From: Nothopassalora personata
Lineage: Eukaryota > Ascomycota > Dothideomycetes > Mycosphaerellales > Mycosphaerellaceae
Assembly: GCA_033816765.1 (NCBI GenBank)
Contig: CM066288.1
Span: 3,162,001-3,226,000 of the forward strand
Length of the DNA: 64,000 bases
Direction: 5' to 3'
The translations under genes were made by a program, and so were the position numbers. Position 1 is the stretch's first letter, and every line of letters starts with the position of its first letter. Shown one piece after another: positions 34,256 through 43,480 of this stretch. The notes beneath the pieces are model-generated. The model saw nothing but the letters and a program-made list of their open reading frames with translations, made no database searches and was not told the DNA's origin.

Positions 34256-35284
34256 TTATCGTAGGCAATACAAAGACCTTTCTCCAAATTCTCGGACCAC
34301 AGTACCCTCGTGGGCCAGCATGTCGTGAAGCCAACGGCGGGCAGCCTCGAGCACGGGCGCACCAAACTTGACCACAACACAGCCTCTCACAGTTGCAGCT
34401 GACCAGAGGACGCCTTCATTGGCCTCCGTGCGATGCCTTTCAGCTCGTCTCTCTGCCAAGGGATCAATGTCCTCATCGCCGTTTTCGCTACCGCTGTCCC
34501 ATTTTCTGCCACCGATCCGGGGCAAGAGCTTAAACTCGGCCATGAAGTGCTGGCCTAGTGGTTGATAAAGCGTACCATACAAGATCAGAGTTCCGTAGAC
34601 CGCCAGACTACCCATACGATGTGCAACGCTGTCGCCCAGAGTTGAATCATCTAGAAGTAGATTGTCTCGCAAAAGGAGCTTTCGCTGGCCATTCGCGTGA
34701 CAAAGACATACCTCGTTCCGGCTGCCATGATGATAGAAAGACCAGTTCTCGCCATTGGCAGGTCGACCATTTGAGACCCAGTCAAGTACACACATGCTGG
34801 CGGGAACCTCCCCAGGTTTCGCTGACATGCTTATGTTGTAGATCTGCATTTGCTCGAAGTTGCTCCTCTCGAACGGTTGGACAGGATCTGGTAGATAGCA
34901 CATTGCTGAGCCAGGAGCAAGAGTCACTGTCGTGCATTGTGTACTGAGGACTTCTCGTCCGGGTGACTTGAACAGCTTCGTGCTGCCTTGGGTCAAGAGA
35001 ATGAGACGGGTTGCTGTTTCGAGGATAACATGGAGGTCGATTGCATCGCCAGCCACCAAGCCGCCGCCGAATGTGAGTAGGTAGACAGTATGGATCAAGT
35101 GATTCTCGTCACCTTCCGTCCTTGAGGGAGCAGGCGAGACTAGCTTCAGAGGATATTGATATTTCACGGTCCGCAGCTTCGGCGTGCCCGGCGGTAGTAA
35201 TGCCAGGTGAATGATGCCGTGGCCTGGTGTTGTTGTGGGTGCGGCGAATGGGTTGGACTGAGGAGTCCGCACTTCCTGTGTCAT
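34256..35284 (-). CDS. ureD: Urease accessory protein UreD
   Basis: Chaperone of the UreD/UreH family that, with UreF and UreG, delivers nickel to the urease active site. Single exon, 342 aa. Family hallmarks: LTFGGGLVAGDAIDLHVILE, LTQGSTKLFKS, CYLPDPVQPFERSNFEQ, and VLDWVSNGRPANGENWSF near the middle. An insertion rich in Arg/Glu/Asp (around GSENGDEDIDPLAERRAERHR) is typical of fungal members. Divergent from SCC3 with 380 bp between starts. Urease and the other accessory genes are not in this window. Confidence 0.95.
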   Translation of the reverse strand: MTQEVRTPQSNPFAAPTTTPGHGIIHLALLPPGTPKLRTVKYQYPLKLVSPAPSRTEGDENHLIHTVYLLTFGGGLVAGDAIDLHVILETATRLILLTQGSTKLFKSPGREVLSTQCTTVTLAPGSAMCYLPDPVQPFERSNFEQMQIYNISMSAKPGEVPASMCVLDWVSNGRPANGENWSFYHHGSRNEVCLCHANGQRKLLLRDNLLLDDSTLGDSVAHRMGSLAVYGTLILYGTLYQPLGQHFMAEFKLLPRIGGRKWDSGSENGDEDIDPLAERRAERHRTEANEGVLWSAATVRGCVVVKFGAPVLEAARRWLHDMLAHEGTVVREFGERSLYCLR

Positions 35285-35570
35285 CGGAGGATCATTGCGG
35301 GATTACGGTCTATATGTGTGTTGTGAGATGGATGTAGGTGAAAGAGTTCAGGCCTTATCTTAAGGCACCAAATGCTGCCTGAGCGCGTCTTCTTGATGTG
35401 GGGGTCTTGTTTGGAGATGGCATCTTGGGTTGACCTTCACATTCACCTAGACACAACCTACCCTTTCGCCAAGATCGCGTCCTTGGTACGCCATCTTACG
35501 CTCCCACCTTTCTAATAACACACTCTGCAACGACATAATGCACAGATACTAGACTTATCACCGTTCCGCC

Positions 35571-35637
35571 ACGCGTGTGTTTAGTTCGAGGAGACGCGAC
35601 GAGGACAACATTCGCCTGTCGCATTCGATATACGCGT
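35571..35637. promoter_or_regulatory. Two MCB (ACGCGT) boxes upstream of SCC3
   Basis: ACGCGT occurs at 35571-35576 and 35632-35637, within 95 bp of the SCC3 start codon at 35665; a third lies just inside the gene at 35724-35729. ACGCGT is the MBF (Mbp1/Swi6) site that drives G1/S genes in yeasts. Confidence 0.5.
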
Positions 35638-35664
35638 CACTACAGCCTTCGCAACACAGCAGAC

Positions 35665-38600
35665 ATGTCGACATCAACATCGCCCGCGCTGAGCGCGACG
35701 AGGACAAGTCAACGCGCGTCATCACGCGTCCGAAAACAACCCGACCATTTCACAGCCAGCTCGTTCTCGAGCAGCAAGCGGAAACGAGATGATGCCGAGG
35801 ATGGAGATGCGGACGGCGATTTTGATATGATGGATGAGGAGGACGATGAGGAGGAGGACGACCCAGAAGATGACGAGCCAGCAGAGGAGGAGATTCGCGA
35901 GAAGACCAAGCGATTGCGCAAGCCGAAGAGCAGTGCGCCCAAGAAGCCGGCGTTGAAGAAGCCAAAGGTGAATGGAACGACGACTTTACCACTCCGTACT
36001 GCAGCGAAAGCTCCCGCGAAGAAGCGCGCACCAAAGAAGGCCAAGATCGCGGACAGCGCGGACGCAGAGGCAGCGGGTGGACTGTACGCCGAGTTGTTTG
36101 GACATGGCAAGACGATTGAGGAGGTGGTTGCGACCTGGCTACAGGCCTTCGCGGAACACGAGTCACGCGCGCTCGCAGATGTCATTAACTTTGTGCTCAA
36201 GTCAGCCGGCTGCAATAGCAAGCTCAGCGAACATGATATCGAGGATCCGGACAGTGCTGCCACTAAGCTTACAGATCTGCAAGACGAGTACCAACGCACC
36301 GAGCCCTCCGAATACCCAATCATTGCCAAAGGCAAGAATGCCGCGTCCTTCAAGGCCAGTATGTGCGGCTTGATACACGCCTTGATCAAGTCTGTGGGAG
36401 CAAGAGGCGAGATGATGACGGAGCCGCAGCTCATAGAGAACATCCACGTATGGCTTTCCACAATGAGCTCGGCGAGCAATCGCTCGTTCAGACACACCGG
36501 CGCTGTCTGCTGTCTCAGTGTCCTGAGCGCTCTCTGCGAGATCACCAAGGACCTTGCCCAGAAGTCAGCGGAGAATGCACGCCATGCTGAGAACGAGCGC
36601 AAGAAGGGCAAAGGCATGAACAAAGAGCGCGTGAAGAATATTGAACAGAAGGCGAAGCATGCGCACAATGAGCTTCAGTTTGCAGAAGCACTGCTCAAGG
36701 ACTGGTTCGACACGGTCTTCATTCATCGCTACCGCGATGTAGATCCCGTGGTCCGACGAGACTGTATAGAGGCCCTGGGTGACTGGATCATCACATACCC
36801 CGAGCACTTCTTCGACGGTCAGCATCTGCGATACATGGGGTGGCTGCTGAGTGACGAGAACTCTGCAGCTCGGAGTGAGGTCGTCAAGACACTCATCAAC
36901 CTGTATGGCGAAGAGAGCAGAATCGGCGGTCTCAAGACGTTCACTGAGCGCTTCCGTCCCCGGCTGGTAGAAATCGCTACTGCAGACACTGACCTTCACA
37001 TCCAAGTCCTTGGCATTGAACTAATCGAAGTGCTGCGCAAGAACGATCTTCTGGAGCCGGATGACATTGATGCTATCGGACGACTAGTCTTTCACGACAA
37101 CCTCAAAGTACGGAAAGCTGTGGCTGGGTTCTTCTCTGCGAACGTTGACGACCTCTACGCATCGAAGTTGGAAGAGCTCGGTGGCGCTGAAGCTCTGGAA
37201 GAAGTCATGCCTGAAACCAACGAAGACAACTTCGAGACACCCCGAGTCGAATGGCTGAGGTACAAAGCCCTCGCAGAGATACTCCACTCATACGACCAAG
37301 ATGTCAATTTGCCGAGCAATGTCGAACGCAGCACTGTAGATGGCACTCTCATACTACACGCCGGCAGTGTTGACTCCCGCTTTACCCTGGCCGCCGACGT
37401 TCTCTACGACAGCATTAAGGACGTACAAGACTGGCAAGCTTTGGCTGGTTACCTCCTGTTCGATCACTCAGCGAGCCGTGCCAATGGCATTGCCAACGAC
37501 ACCCTATCGCAGCTCAAGCACGAATGCACGTTGACTGAGAACGAAGAGGTTGTGCTTCTCGAGGTGCTCATCGCAGTTGTCAGGCGGTCACTCGCCGAGC
37601 TGGCCGAGAAGATTACCGGATCAAAGTCAAAGGTCTCGAAGAAGCAGAAGGAGGATCTACAAGACGACCAAGATGAAGCCGTGCGGAACCTGAGCGAGCT
37701 CACTCCAAAGCTTTTGAAGAAGTTTGGAGACGTGCCCAACACTGCTGGCGCGGTACTGCGACTGGGTGGCGTGCTCGGGCTGCCTTCGCTGCGAGGACTA
37801 CGTCAAGACTCAGCGGACAGTGCGGCTCTACTGGACGATCTGCGTAAGCAGTTCATGGCACATGGCACGGATGAGGTACTCGGACCTGCTACTGCGTCCA
37901 TCCTTCATGCTCTTTCGTACGTTGAACTTGATGAAACAGCCCTCGAGAAAGTCAACAGCTTGTGGGAGGATGTTGTAAGCAACTTGGCGGAACTCCTAAC
38001 TGTCGAAAGTGTCATGGTACGTGGCGCTACTTCACACGAAGAGTTGCAAGCACTGAGCAACAATCTGCTGCGGATCGTCAGGCTGGCGACGGTGTCGAAT
38101 TGCACCCAAGCCTTGGAAGATACCAGCGTGTCCGGGACTTATGAAGCCATCGACAAGACGTACAGTGGCGCGATTGACTTTATTCTCGACCTGATACTCC
38201 GCGCGACGACGGCAAGCAATTCGCCAGATATTGATGCAGAGGATGCCGCACTCGAAGACCTGGTGGCATCTCGTGCGGCTGAAGCTGCGCTGTGGTACTT
38301 CAGATGGAACATTTCCAGCGTGATGACCGCAGTACAAAGCGGTAACACGGCGGAGACTGACATCGCTGCCCTTGAGCCCCTGGCGACACGGCACACTGCC
38401 TACTCGGAGAATCTGGTCACTGTGATGAAGTCGCGACGTGCGACAGATCCTGTATGCCATGCCATGACTGTCTGTCTTCTCGAGCTGTACACGAACTCGG
38501 CAGTCCTACGAACCGTCAATGCCGCGCCGAACGTCAGCGACACCTACACTGTCCTTATTCTCGACATGGACGCTGATCACGAGAAAGCGATCATGAAAAT

Positions 38601-39135
38601 CTTCGTCACGGCGGAGAAAGAGTTCGCGAAGCTCAGCGGCAGAAGGCTGGAGCAAGTTGCTCCGGAAGTGGCAGATGAGGATGTCGATGTCGATGCCGAC
38701 CCTGTTGACGAGGATCCTCTCTCTGACAGTGAAGACGAGGGAGAGACACAGCTCCAGACCCAAGCATCACAGCAAAAGCGAGACGAGAAACTGATCAAGC
38801 CTATTCTCGCCGAACAACGACTATGTGTGCTAACAGCTAAGCTCGTGCACGCCATAGCAGGTGGTGTCATCAATGACACCGCAACACGAAAAAGAGTGGG
38901 GCGCAACAAGACCAAGCTGGGTCCAAACTTCAAGGAAGTGCTTGCATACCTTGAGGCCGACAGTCTCAAGAAACAGACCAAGGCAAAGCCAAAGGCCAAG
39001 GCGAAATCACAACGCGTGGCGGTCGCCAACGGCACCTCGAAGAAGGCCAAGGCGGATCCAAAGAGCAATGCCATCGTTGCGGATGACGAGCTGAGCGACG
39101 ATATCGAAGATGATGAACAAGAGGAGGCAGCTTGA
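35665..39135 (+). CDS. SCC3: Cohesin subunit Scc3/Irr1 (STAG family)
   Basis: HEAT-repeat subunit of the cohesin ring complex that contacts Scc1 and DNA. Single intronless exon, 1156 aa. The N-terminal ~130 residues are disordered: an acidic Asp/Glu stretch followed by Lys/Arg-rich nuclear-localisation-like sequence. The STAG domain follows (LYAELFGHGKTIEEVVATWL.. through the ~residue 250-310 region). The stromalin conservative domain is near residues 345-420: WFDTVFIHRYRDVDPVVRRDC and ALGDWIITYPEHFFDGQHLRYMGW style sequence. The C-terminus has another acidic run and a Lys/Ala-rich tail. The ATG at 35665 was preferred over the upstream frame opening at 35575. Confidence 0.96.
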   Translation: MSTSTSPALSATRTSQRASSRVRKQPDHFTASSFSSSKRKRDDAEDGDADGDFDMMDEEDDEEEDDPEDDEPAEEEIREKTKRLRKPKSSAPKKPALKKPKVNGTTTLPLRTAAKAPAKKRAPKKAKIADSADAEAAGGLYAELFGHGKTIEEVVATWLQAFAEHESRALADVINFVLKSAGCNSKLSEHDIEDPDSAATKLTDLQDEYQRTEPSEYPIIAKGKNAASFKASMCGLIHALIKSVGARGEMMTEPQLIENIHVWLSTMSSASNRSFRHTGAVCCLSVLSALCEITKDLAQKSAENARHAENERKKGKGMNKERVKNIEQKAKHAHNELQFAEALLKDWFDTVFIHRYRDVDPVVRRDCIEALGDWIITYPEHFFDGQHLRYMGWLLSDENSAARSEVVKTLINLYGEESRIGGLKTFTERFRPRLVEIATADTDLHIQVLGIELIEVLRKNDLLEPDDIDAIGRLVFHDNLKVRKAVAGFFSANVDDLYASKLEELGGAEALEEVMPETNEDNFETPRVEWLRYKALAEILHSYDQDVNLPSNVERSTVDGTLILHAGSVDSRFTLAADVLYDSIKDVQDWQALAGYLLFDHSASRANGIANDTLSQLKHECTLTENEEVVLLEVLIAVVRRSLAELAEKITGSKSKVSKKQKEDLQDDQDEAVRNLSELTPKLLKKFGDVPNTAGAVLRLGGVLGLPSLRGLRQDSADSAALLDDLRKQFMAHGTDEVLGPATASILHALSYVELDETALEKVNSLWEDVVSNLAELLTVESVMVRGATSHEELQALSNNLLRIVRLATVSNCTQALEDTSVSGTYEAIDKTYSGAIDFILDLILRATTASNSPDIDAEDAALEDLVASRAAEAALWYFRWNISSVMTAVQSGNTAETDIAALEPLATRHTAYSENLVTVMKSRRATDPVCHAMTVCLLELYTNSAVLRTVNAAPNVSDTYTVLILDMDADHEKAIMKIFVTAEKEFAKLSGRRLEQVAPEVADEDVDVDADPVDEDPLSDSEDEGETQLQTQASQQKRDEKLIKPILAEQRLCVLTAKLVHAIAGGVINDTATRKRVGRNKTKLGPNFKEVLAYLEADSLKKQTKAKPKAKAKSQRVAVANGTSKKAKADPKSNAIVADDELSDDIEDDEQEEAA

Positions 39136-39610
39136 CGAGAGCGCGAGTTGGAGGACGACAACGAACGTGAGCAGGAGGAGGATGAAGAGATGGTCCATGG
39201 CGCTCCGGCGGAAGGTGAGAGCGTCCTGGGCGACTAGATTGGATCGTCAGAGGTTGGCCGGTCCATGTTTCACGATACCCTTCTGCGAGTTCCTGCATTG
39301 CTAGCACACTTTGCATGATGACTTTTGCCTCGATTAGAAGAAGGCATACGGCGCAATGAAGAGAAGGGCGGGATGTTTGATAGCGTGTCTCAACTTTCTT
39401 CATGAGAGATCGTCGTCTCAACACGTAATCCATCAAATGCTCCATCTATCTGGGTATCATCGTGCAGATGCTCCAGAAATGCCTCTCGTATCATATCTTC
39501 CGAAACTCTCGCCTCATCAAGTTTGCTCCCCAATGCGTGAAAGTCATCATCATCATCATCATCATCATCTCTAATCTCTACTCTCCGCCTAGCTCCTAAC
39601 GACTGCCGCT
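39136..39610. other. Convergent 3' region SCC3/AIM6-like
   Basis: Between two converging genes. Contains the TCA microsatellite at 39544-39569. Frames here (for example 39390-39623, minus, with a run of Asp codons) are made by the repeat and are not supported. Confidence 0.5.
39544..39569. repeat. (TCA)n microsatellite
   Basis: About 8.7 uninterrupted copies of TCA in the shared 3' flank of SCC3 and the AIM6-like gene; likely length-polymorphic. Confidence 0.95.
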
Positions 39611-41099
39611 TTACCAAACCCAATGACTCCTAGCCTTCCAATTCTCCGCCGCCGCCCCTTTTAAATCATCCACATTCAACATATCAGCTCCCTCCTCCAT
39701 CAGCACCCGCCAAACATGGTTCCTAAGTCCCACCGGCCAGCTCGGAGTATCCCAATACCTCGCCTTGAGGCCTCGCCGCTGTGCCGCGTGGATTTGCCCA
39801 CGGATGATATTCATCTGCGACGAAGACAGCCGACCTCGCCACACGAAGCCGACGGCGTGCGTGAAGGAGACGGAGGCGTAGTAGGAGTTTGATGGGTTGA
39901 AGTCGGAGGATGAGGAGGTGCCTACGGTCCCTTGTGGGGAGTGGTGGGGGAGTGATGGGCCAGGGGAGGGGTTGGCTTCTGTGGGGGGGTGTTCCCATAG
40001 CTTGTCGAGGGGCGCGTCGAAGAAGATGTCGCGGTAGGTTTGGTTTTTCGTTAGCAGGTCGAAAGGAGTGTTGCCGGTTCCTACGACGGTGACGGCGCGG
40101 GAGTGAGTTTGGGTGCCGTCCCAGTAGGTTAGGTAGTCTTTTTCTCGGAGCGCCTCGAGCTGGGTGGCAAGGAAGGGCCAAGTATCGCGGCCTTTTGTCT
40201 TGAAGTCCACGAGGAGGATGAGGCTTTGATTGGGGTCCTCGTCGAAGACGCCGTGGCCGGTTGTGTTGGCGAAGGTGGTGTTCTGGTTCATCTTGTCGAG
40301 CAGGTCGACTAGCGGGTTGACATAGAGGTTGCGGAAGGTGCGATTTCTCGTCAATGCTGACAGCGAAGGTCAGGTGCGGCCCTCGCTGATAAATAGCTTC
40401 GAATTCACTTACCGGCCGTGTTGTGTCCGACGTACAGTTCTTCATCAAACAACCATACATCCGCTTCAACGCCTGTGCATCCCCAGTGGATGGCATCGAA
40501 CAATGGGACTCTTCTCCAGTAGTCATTATGCGAATGGCATCGGATCGGGATTACGTCTCGCGTGGCGTCTGTTGGGTAGTCTTTCAACCCGGCGCCAACA
40601 TGGCCAGGCTTGCCCCAGTCGGGCAGGTATTCCTCATATGCCTCCAGGTCCCATAGTTCTAACAATTGCGCTCGTCCCAGTACGGCTTGAAGGACGTGCA
40701 GCACGCCACTGACTCAGATGTCAGCATCTCAACTGTTGGCCACTTCCCGAATTCGTGCCACACTCACAGCGCCATCAGACCTACCAACGGCAAGGCTATC
40801 AACGCTCGCGTGACCAAACCAGCAACATGTGATCTTGGCCATGTCCGCAGCTCCCGGGGCGGCGAATGGCTCTTCAGCAGGCCTTCTGGCGGGTGGCTGC
40901 TCTGTTCGAAGTAGTGGTATGAGCCCTTCCGCCGGCGCACCTTCATGCCTAAGACTAGTTCTAATGCCCCGAGCAGCCTCTCAAAAACACCACCACGTTG
41001 CCGTTGCTCGAGAACAACATTTGGCCGTGCCTCGTCATCCTCGCAAGAGCAGAGGTCCGGCGACGCGGACTTGGTTCCGCTGCCGGCCAACATGTACAA
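39611..41099 (-). CDS. AIM6: AIM6-like PLC/GDPD-fold phosphodiesterase
   Basis: Altered-inheritance-of-mitochondria protein 6 family, with a phospholipase-C-like TIM-barrel fold; activity unproven. Three exons: 41099-40768, 40708-40413, 40356-39611 (457 aa). Exon 1 has basic KVRRRKGSYHYFEQ followed by a membrane-anchor-like helix (AGLVTRALIALPLVGLMAL). Exon 2 carries IPIRCHSHNDYWRRVPLFDAI and GCTGVEADVWLFDEELYVGHN, where His/Asp/Glu residues match the catalytic positions of GDPD/PLC-like barrels. Exon 3 has LILLVDFKTKG and ends with GADMLNVDDL. The introns (59 and 56 nt) have GTGAGT/GTAAGT donors and restore the frame. Confidence 0.9.
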
Positions 41100-41362
41100 T
41101 GAGCCTTGTTCTGTTGGATCAGATGTAGTTCTATCTCTCCAGACACGTCGCAGGCGCTATGGAGCTTGTTGACAACTGAGGAAACATGATGGTCTGGCGC
41201 TTTTTGACCAGATGATGATTACATATAGGTACAACGCACATGTCACGCGCAGGGCTGGACTGCCCAACTTCGACAAGCTATGTGCAAAGCCTACTGACAC
41301 AGCCAAACAGCATCGAAGGTCAAACGCCAACAAGCAGCAGCGGTGACACCTGTACTTCGGAT

Positions 41363-42604
41363 TCAGTCCGATAGAGGATGGTGTCCAGACTGGCTACGTT
41401 GACCCATCACGACTCCCGACTTCTGCACCCTAGTAGCGAACTCCAAGACCGACGCATTGTACTCGCGCTTCTCGACCTCCCCTCGATATAGCTTGCCGAG
41501 CTGCAGCGCATCGAATGCGGCCTGTCCCGTAGAGGCAGCCGTATGAGGCCTGAAGCCTGCCAACGCATCGCCAACGAGCAAGATCTTTCCTCCCAAAAAG
41601 CTGTTCCCTGGACTAATCACATCCGTGATGGCTTGAATGAAAGGCTGCTCCGTCTTTGCGACTGCTTCGGCATATTGAGGAGGCAGTACATTTGCTGCAT
41701 ATGCCTTCTGCTTCTCCCAGACTTGAGGTTGCATGAGACCGACTGGCAGAGTAATGGCATGGCGTTTGCCGTTGGTGTCCGTCATGAGTTCATCCAGTTC
41801 AGCACTGCCTTCCTGGTAGTTCACGTACCACACCCAGTTGAAGAGCCGCTGTCCAGGCTTCACGGTACCCTCCTTTCCAGGAATGAGATACCCAAGCGCT
41901 TGCGTTCCGGTAGAATGGTAGAACGTAAATTTCTCCACGAAGACTTGCTTCGCCTCATCCGACAACTGACTTTCGGGGACGGTTCCTCGCCATGCAACAT
42001 ACCCACAGTACCTTCTCTCGACCTCAGGCTTCAGCAATCGTCGTACCGTCGACGAAGCTCCATCAGCGGCGATGACTAAATCCACAACTTCATCCCTTGC
42101 TCCAACATCCTTCTGCTGCCACGTAACTCTCACACCCTCCGCCACATCCTCCACCCCGCTCACAGTGCACCCATTCTCATACCTCGCTTTCCCTCTTCCA
42201 TCCTCGTCCAAACCCTCCACATACTCACTCTTCAGCCCTTCAACCCTCCACCTGAGAAGATGATACAACAGATCCCAGCTGGTCATGCGTTGCTCCCTCC
42301 TCTCCACACTTTCTGAGATCACCTCTCCATTCTTCTTCAGATAATGTCTGAGCTGACTGGTGATGGCGATTTCTCTCCCGGGGCGTACATACTCGGAGAA
42401 GAATTGTTGGACTTCTGGACCTGCTACAATGCCAGCACCTTGATTGTGGAGCAATGCTGTGGGTGAGCGTTCGAGGATTGTGACTTTGGTTCGAGAATTT
42501 GGGAGTGAGAGAAGGACCAAGGCGTGTGCTAGGCCAGCGAGAGAGCCACCGACTATCAGGACTGATTTCGGGACACCAGATGACTCCATGTTTCGATATT
42601 CCAT
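41363..42604 (-). CDS. FAD-dependent aromatic-ring-type monooxygenase
   Basis: Class A flavoprotein monooxygenase, single exon, 413 aa. The N-terminal Rossmann motif is SVLIVGGSLAGLAHAL, followed by a Glu (ILERSP) that binds the ADP ribose. The mid DG motif is VIAADGASSTVRRLL, and the FAD-ribityl GD motif is ILLVGDALAGFRPHTAAST. The overall pattern (YCGYVAWRGTVPES) resembles 2,6-dihydroxypyridine 3-hydroxylase-like enzymes; substrate unknown. An ATG at 42589 is an alternative start five codons in. The neighbours give no pathway context, so this may be a stand-alone catabolic gene. Confidence 0.9.
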   Translation of the reverse strand: MEYRNMESSGVPKSVLIVGGSLAGLAHALVLLSLPNSRTKVTILERSPTALLHNQGAGIVAGPEVQQFFSEYVRPGREIAITSQLRHYLKKNGEVISESVERREQRMTSWDLLYHLLRWRVEGLKSEYVEGLDEDGRGKARYENGCTVSGVEDVAEGVRVTWQQKDVGARDEVVDLVIAADGASSTVRRLLKPEVERRYCGYVAWRGTVPESQLSDEAKQVFVEKFTFYHSTGTQALGYLIPGKEGTVKPGQRLFNWVWYVNYQEGSAELDELMTDTNGKRHAITLPVGLMQPQVWEKQKAYAANVLPPQYAEAVAKTEQPFIQAITDVISPGNSFLGGKILLVGDALAGFRPHTAASTGQAAFDALQLGKLYRGEVEKREYNASVLEFATRVQKSGVVMGQRSQSGHHPLSD

Positions 42605-43480
42605 CTTGCAAGGTCACAACAAGGAAGACGCATGGGATGTCAGAGAGCGGGGATAGTCTATCTGGACGCTAATGACGTACTTCACGCGAGGAAGGTCTTG
42701 TATGGAATTAATATCTTCAAGGGCGATGCAACAGTACTGAAAAGAGGAACAAATGGTTGTCAGAGTTGACACGGTGTAGGTAAGGAAAATCCAGCGCCCT
42801 ACTGCAGATAGCCGTGAGTTTCAGCGAGCAGCTTCAGGACGATGCCGTTCGAAATTTGAATGTGATTGTGCATTTTCACCTCGCTTTTGCAGACCACAGC
42901 ATACCCAAATGGATACAGCAGGCGATTCTCGATATCGTGATCAACTATGGCAACGTCGCTGTCACTCTATTCCAAGGTCATCCCACGAACTCTGTCCACG
43001 ACGCTCCACGGAATAGTAGATACCGCTCCAGCTCAGTTGATGCATCAGGGTAGAGAGAGATGGAGGGAAAGATGGCGGTGAGCAGCCCGTGAGGTCTTGA
43101 CCGATCCTCTGTAGAACGGTGGCCAGTGCTCGCTGATGGTCCACTTCGAGGGTGTTGTGGTGAAGAATGTGAAAGGGACATTCGCGCTCCGATTGAAGCT
43201 CTGCAGTGCTGGGTCTCGACCAAAAGGTATCGGCGGCGCAGGGAAGTCCAGAAACATATGGCTGACTTTTGACTAAGACTCTGCAGCTAATTGGAGGATC
43301 AAAATTTGCACCAAAAGCATTAGCTCGAAATCGTGACTGACGAGCGCAGGGTGAATGAATTAAGGGATGGCATATGTCGGGCCTTCGATGTTGATTTCGA
43401 TCGACACCCACGACCCGGAACTGCACCAAGAAGGGAAGTGCCGCTCACAGTACTCTCACAGTCCATTTTACCAGTGGCTC
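42605..43480. other. Intergenic with possible decayed coding on minus
   Basis: Two overlapping minus-strand frames (43257-43045 and 43429-42962) show peptide-like composition but no recognisable family or usable splice sites. Could be remnant coding sequence; not supported as a gene. Confidence 0.35.

Noticed and set aside
35709..36668. 319-codon frame antisense to SCC3
   Set aside because: It is a shadow of the Lys/Glu-rich SCC3 codons (giving Ser/Phe/Leu) and lacks independent signals.
39390..39623. Minus-strand frame with poly-Asp
   Set aside because: The Asp run is produced by the TCA microsatellite, and the frame overlaps the end of the AIM6-like gene.
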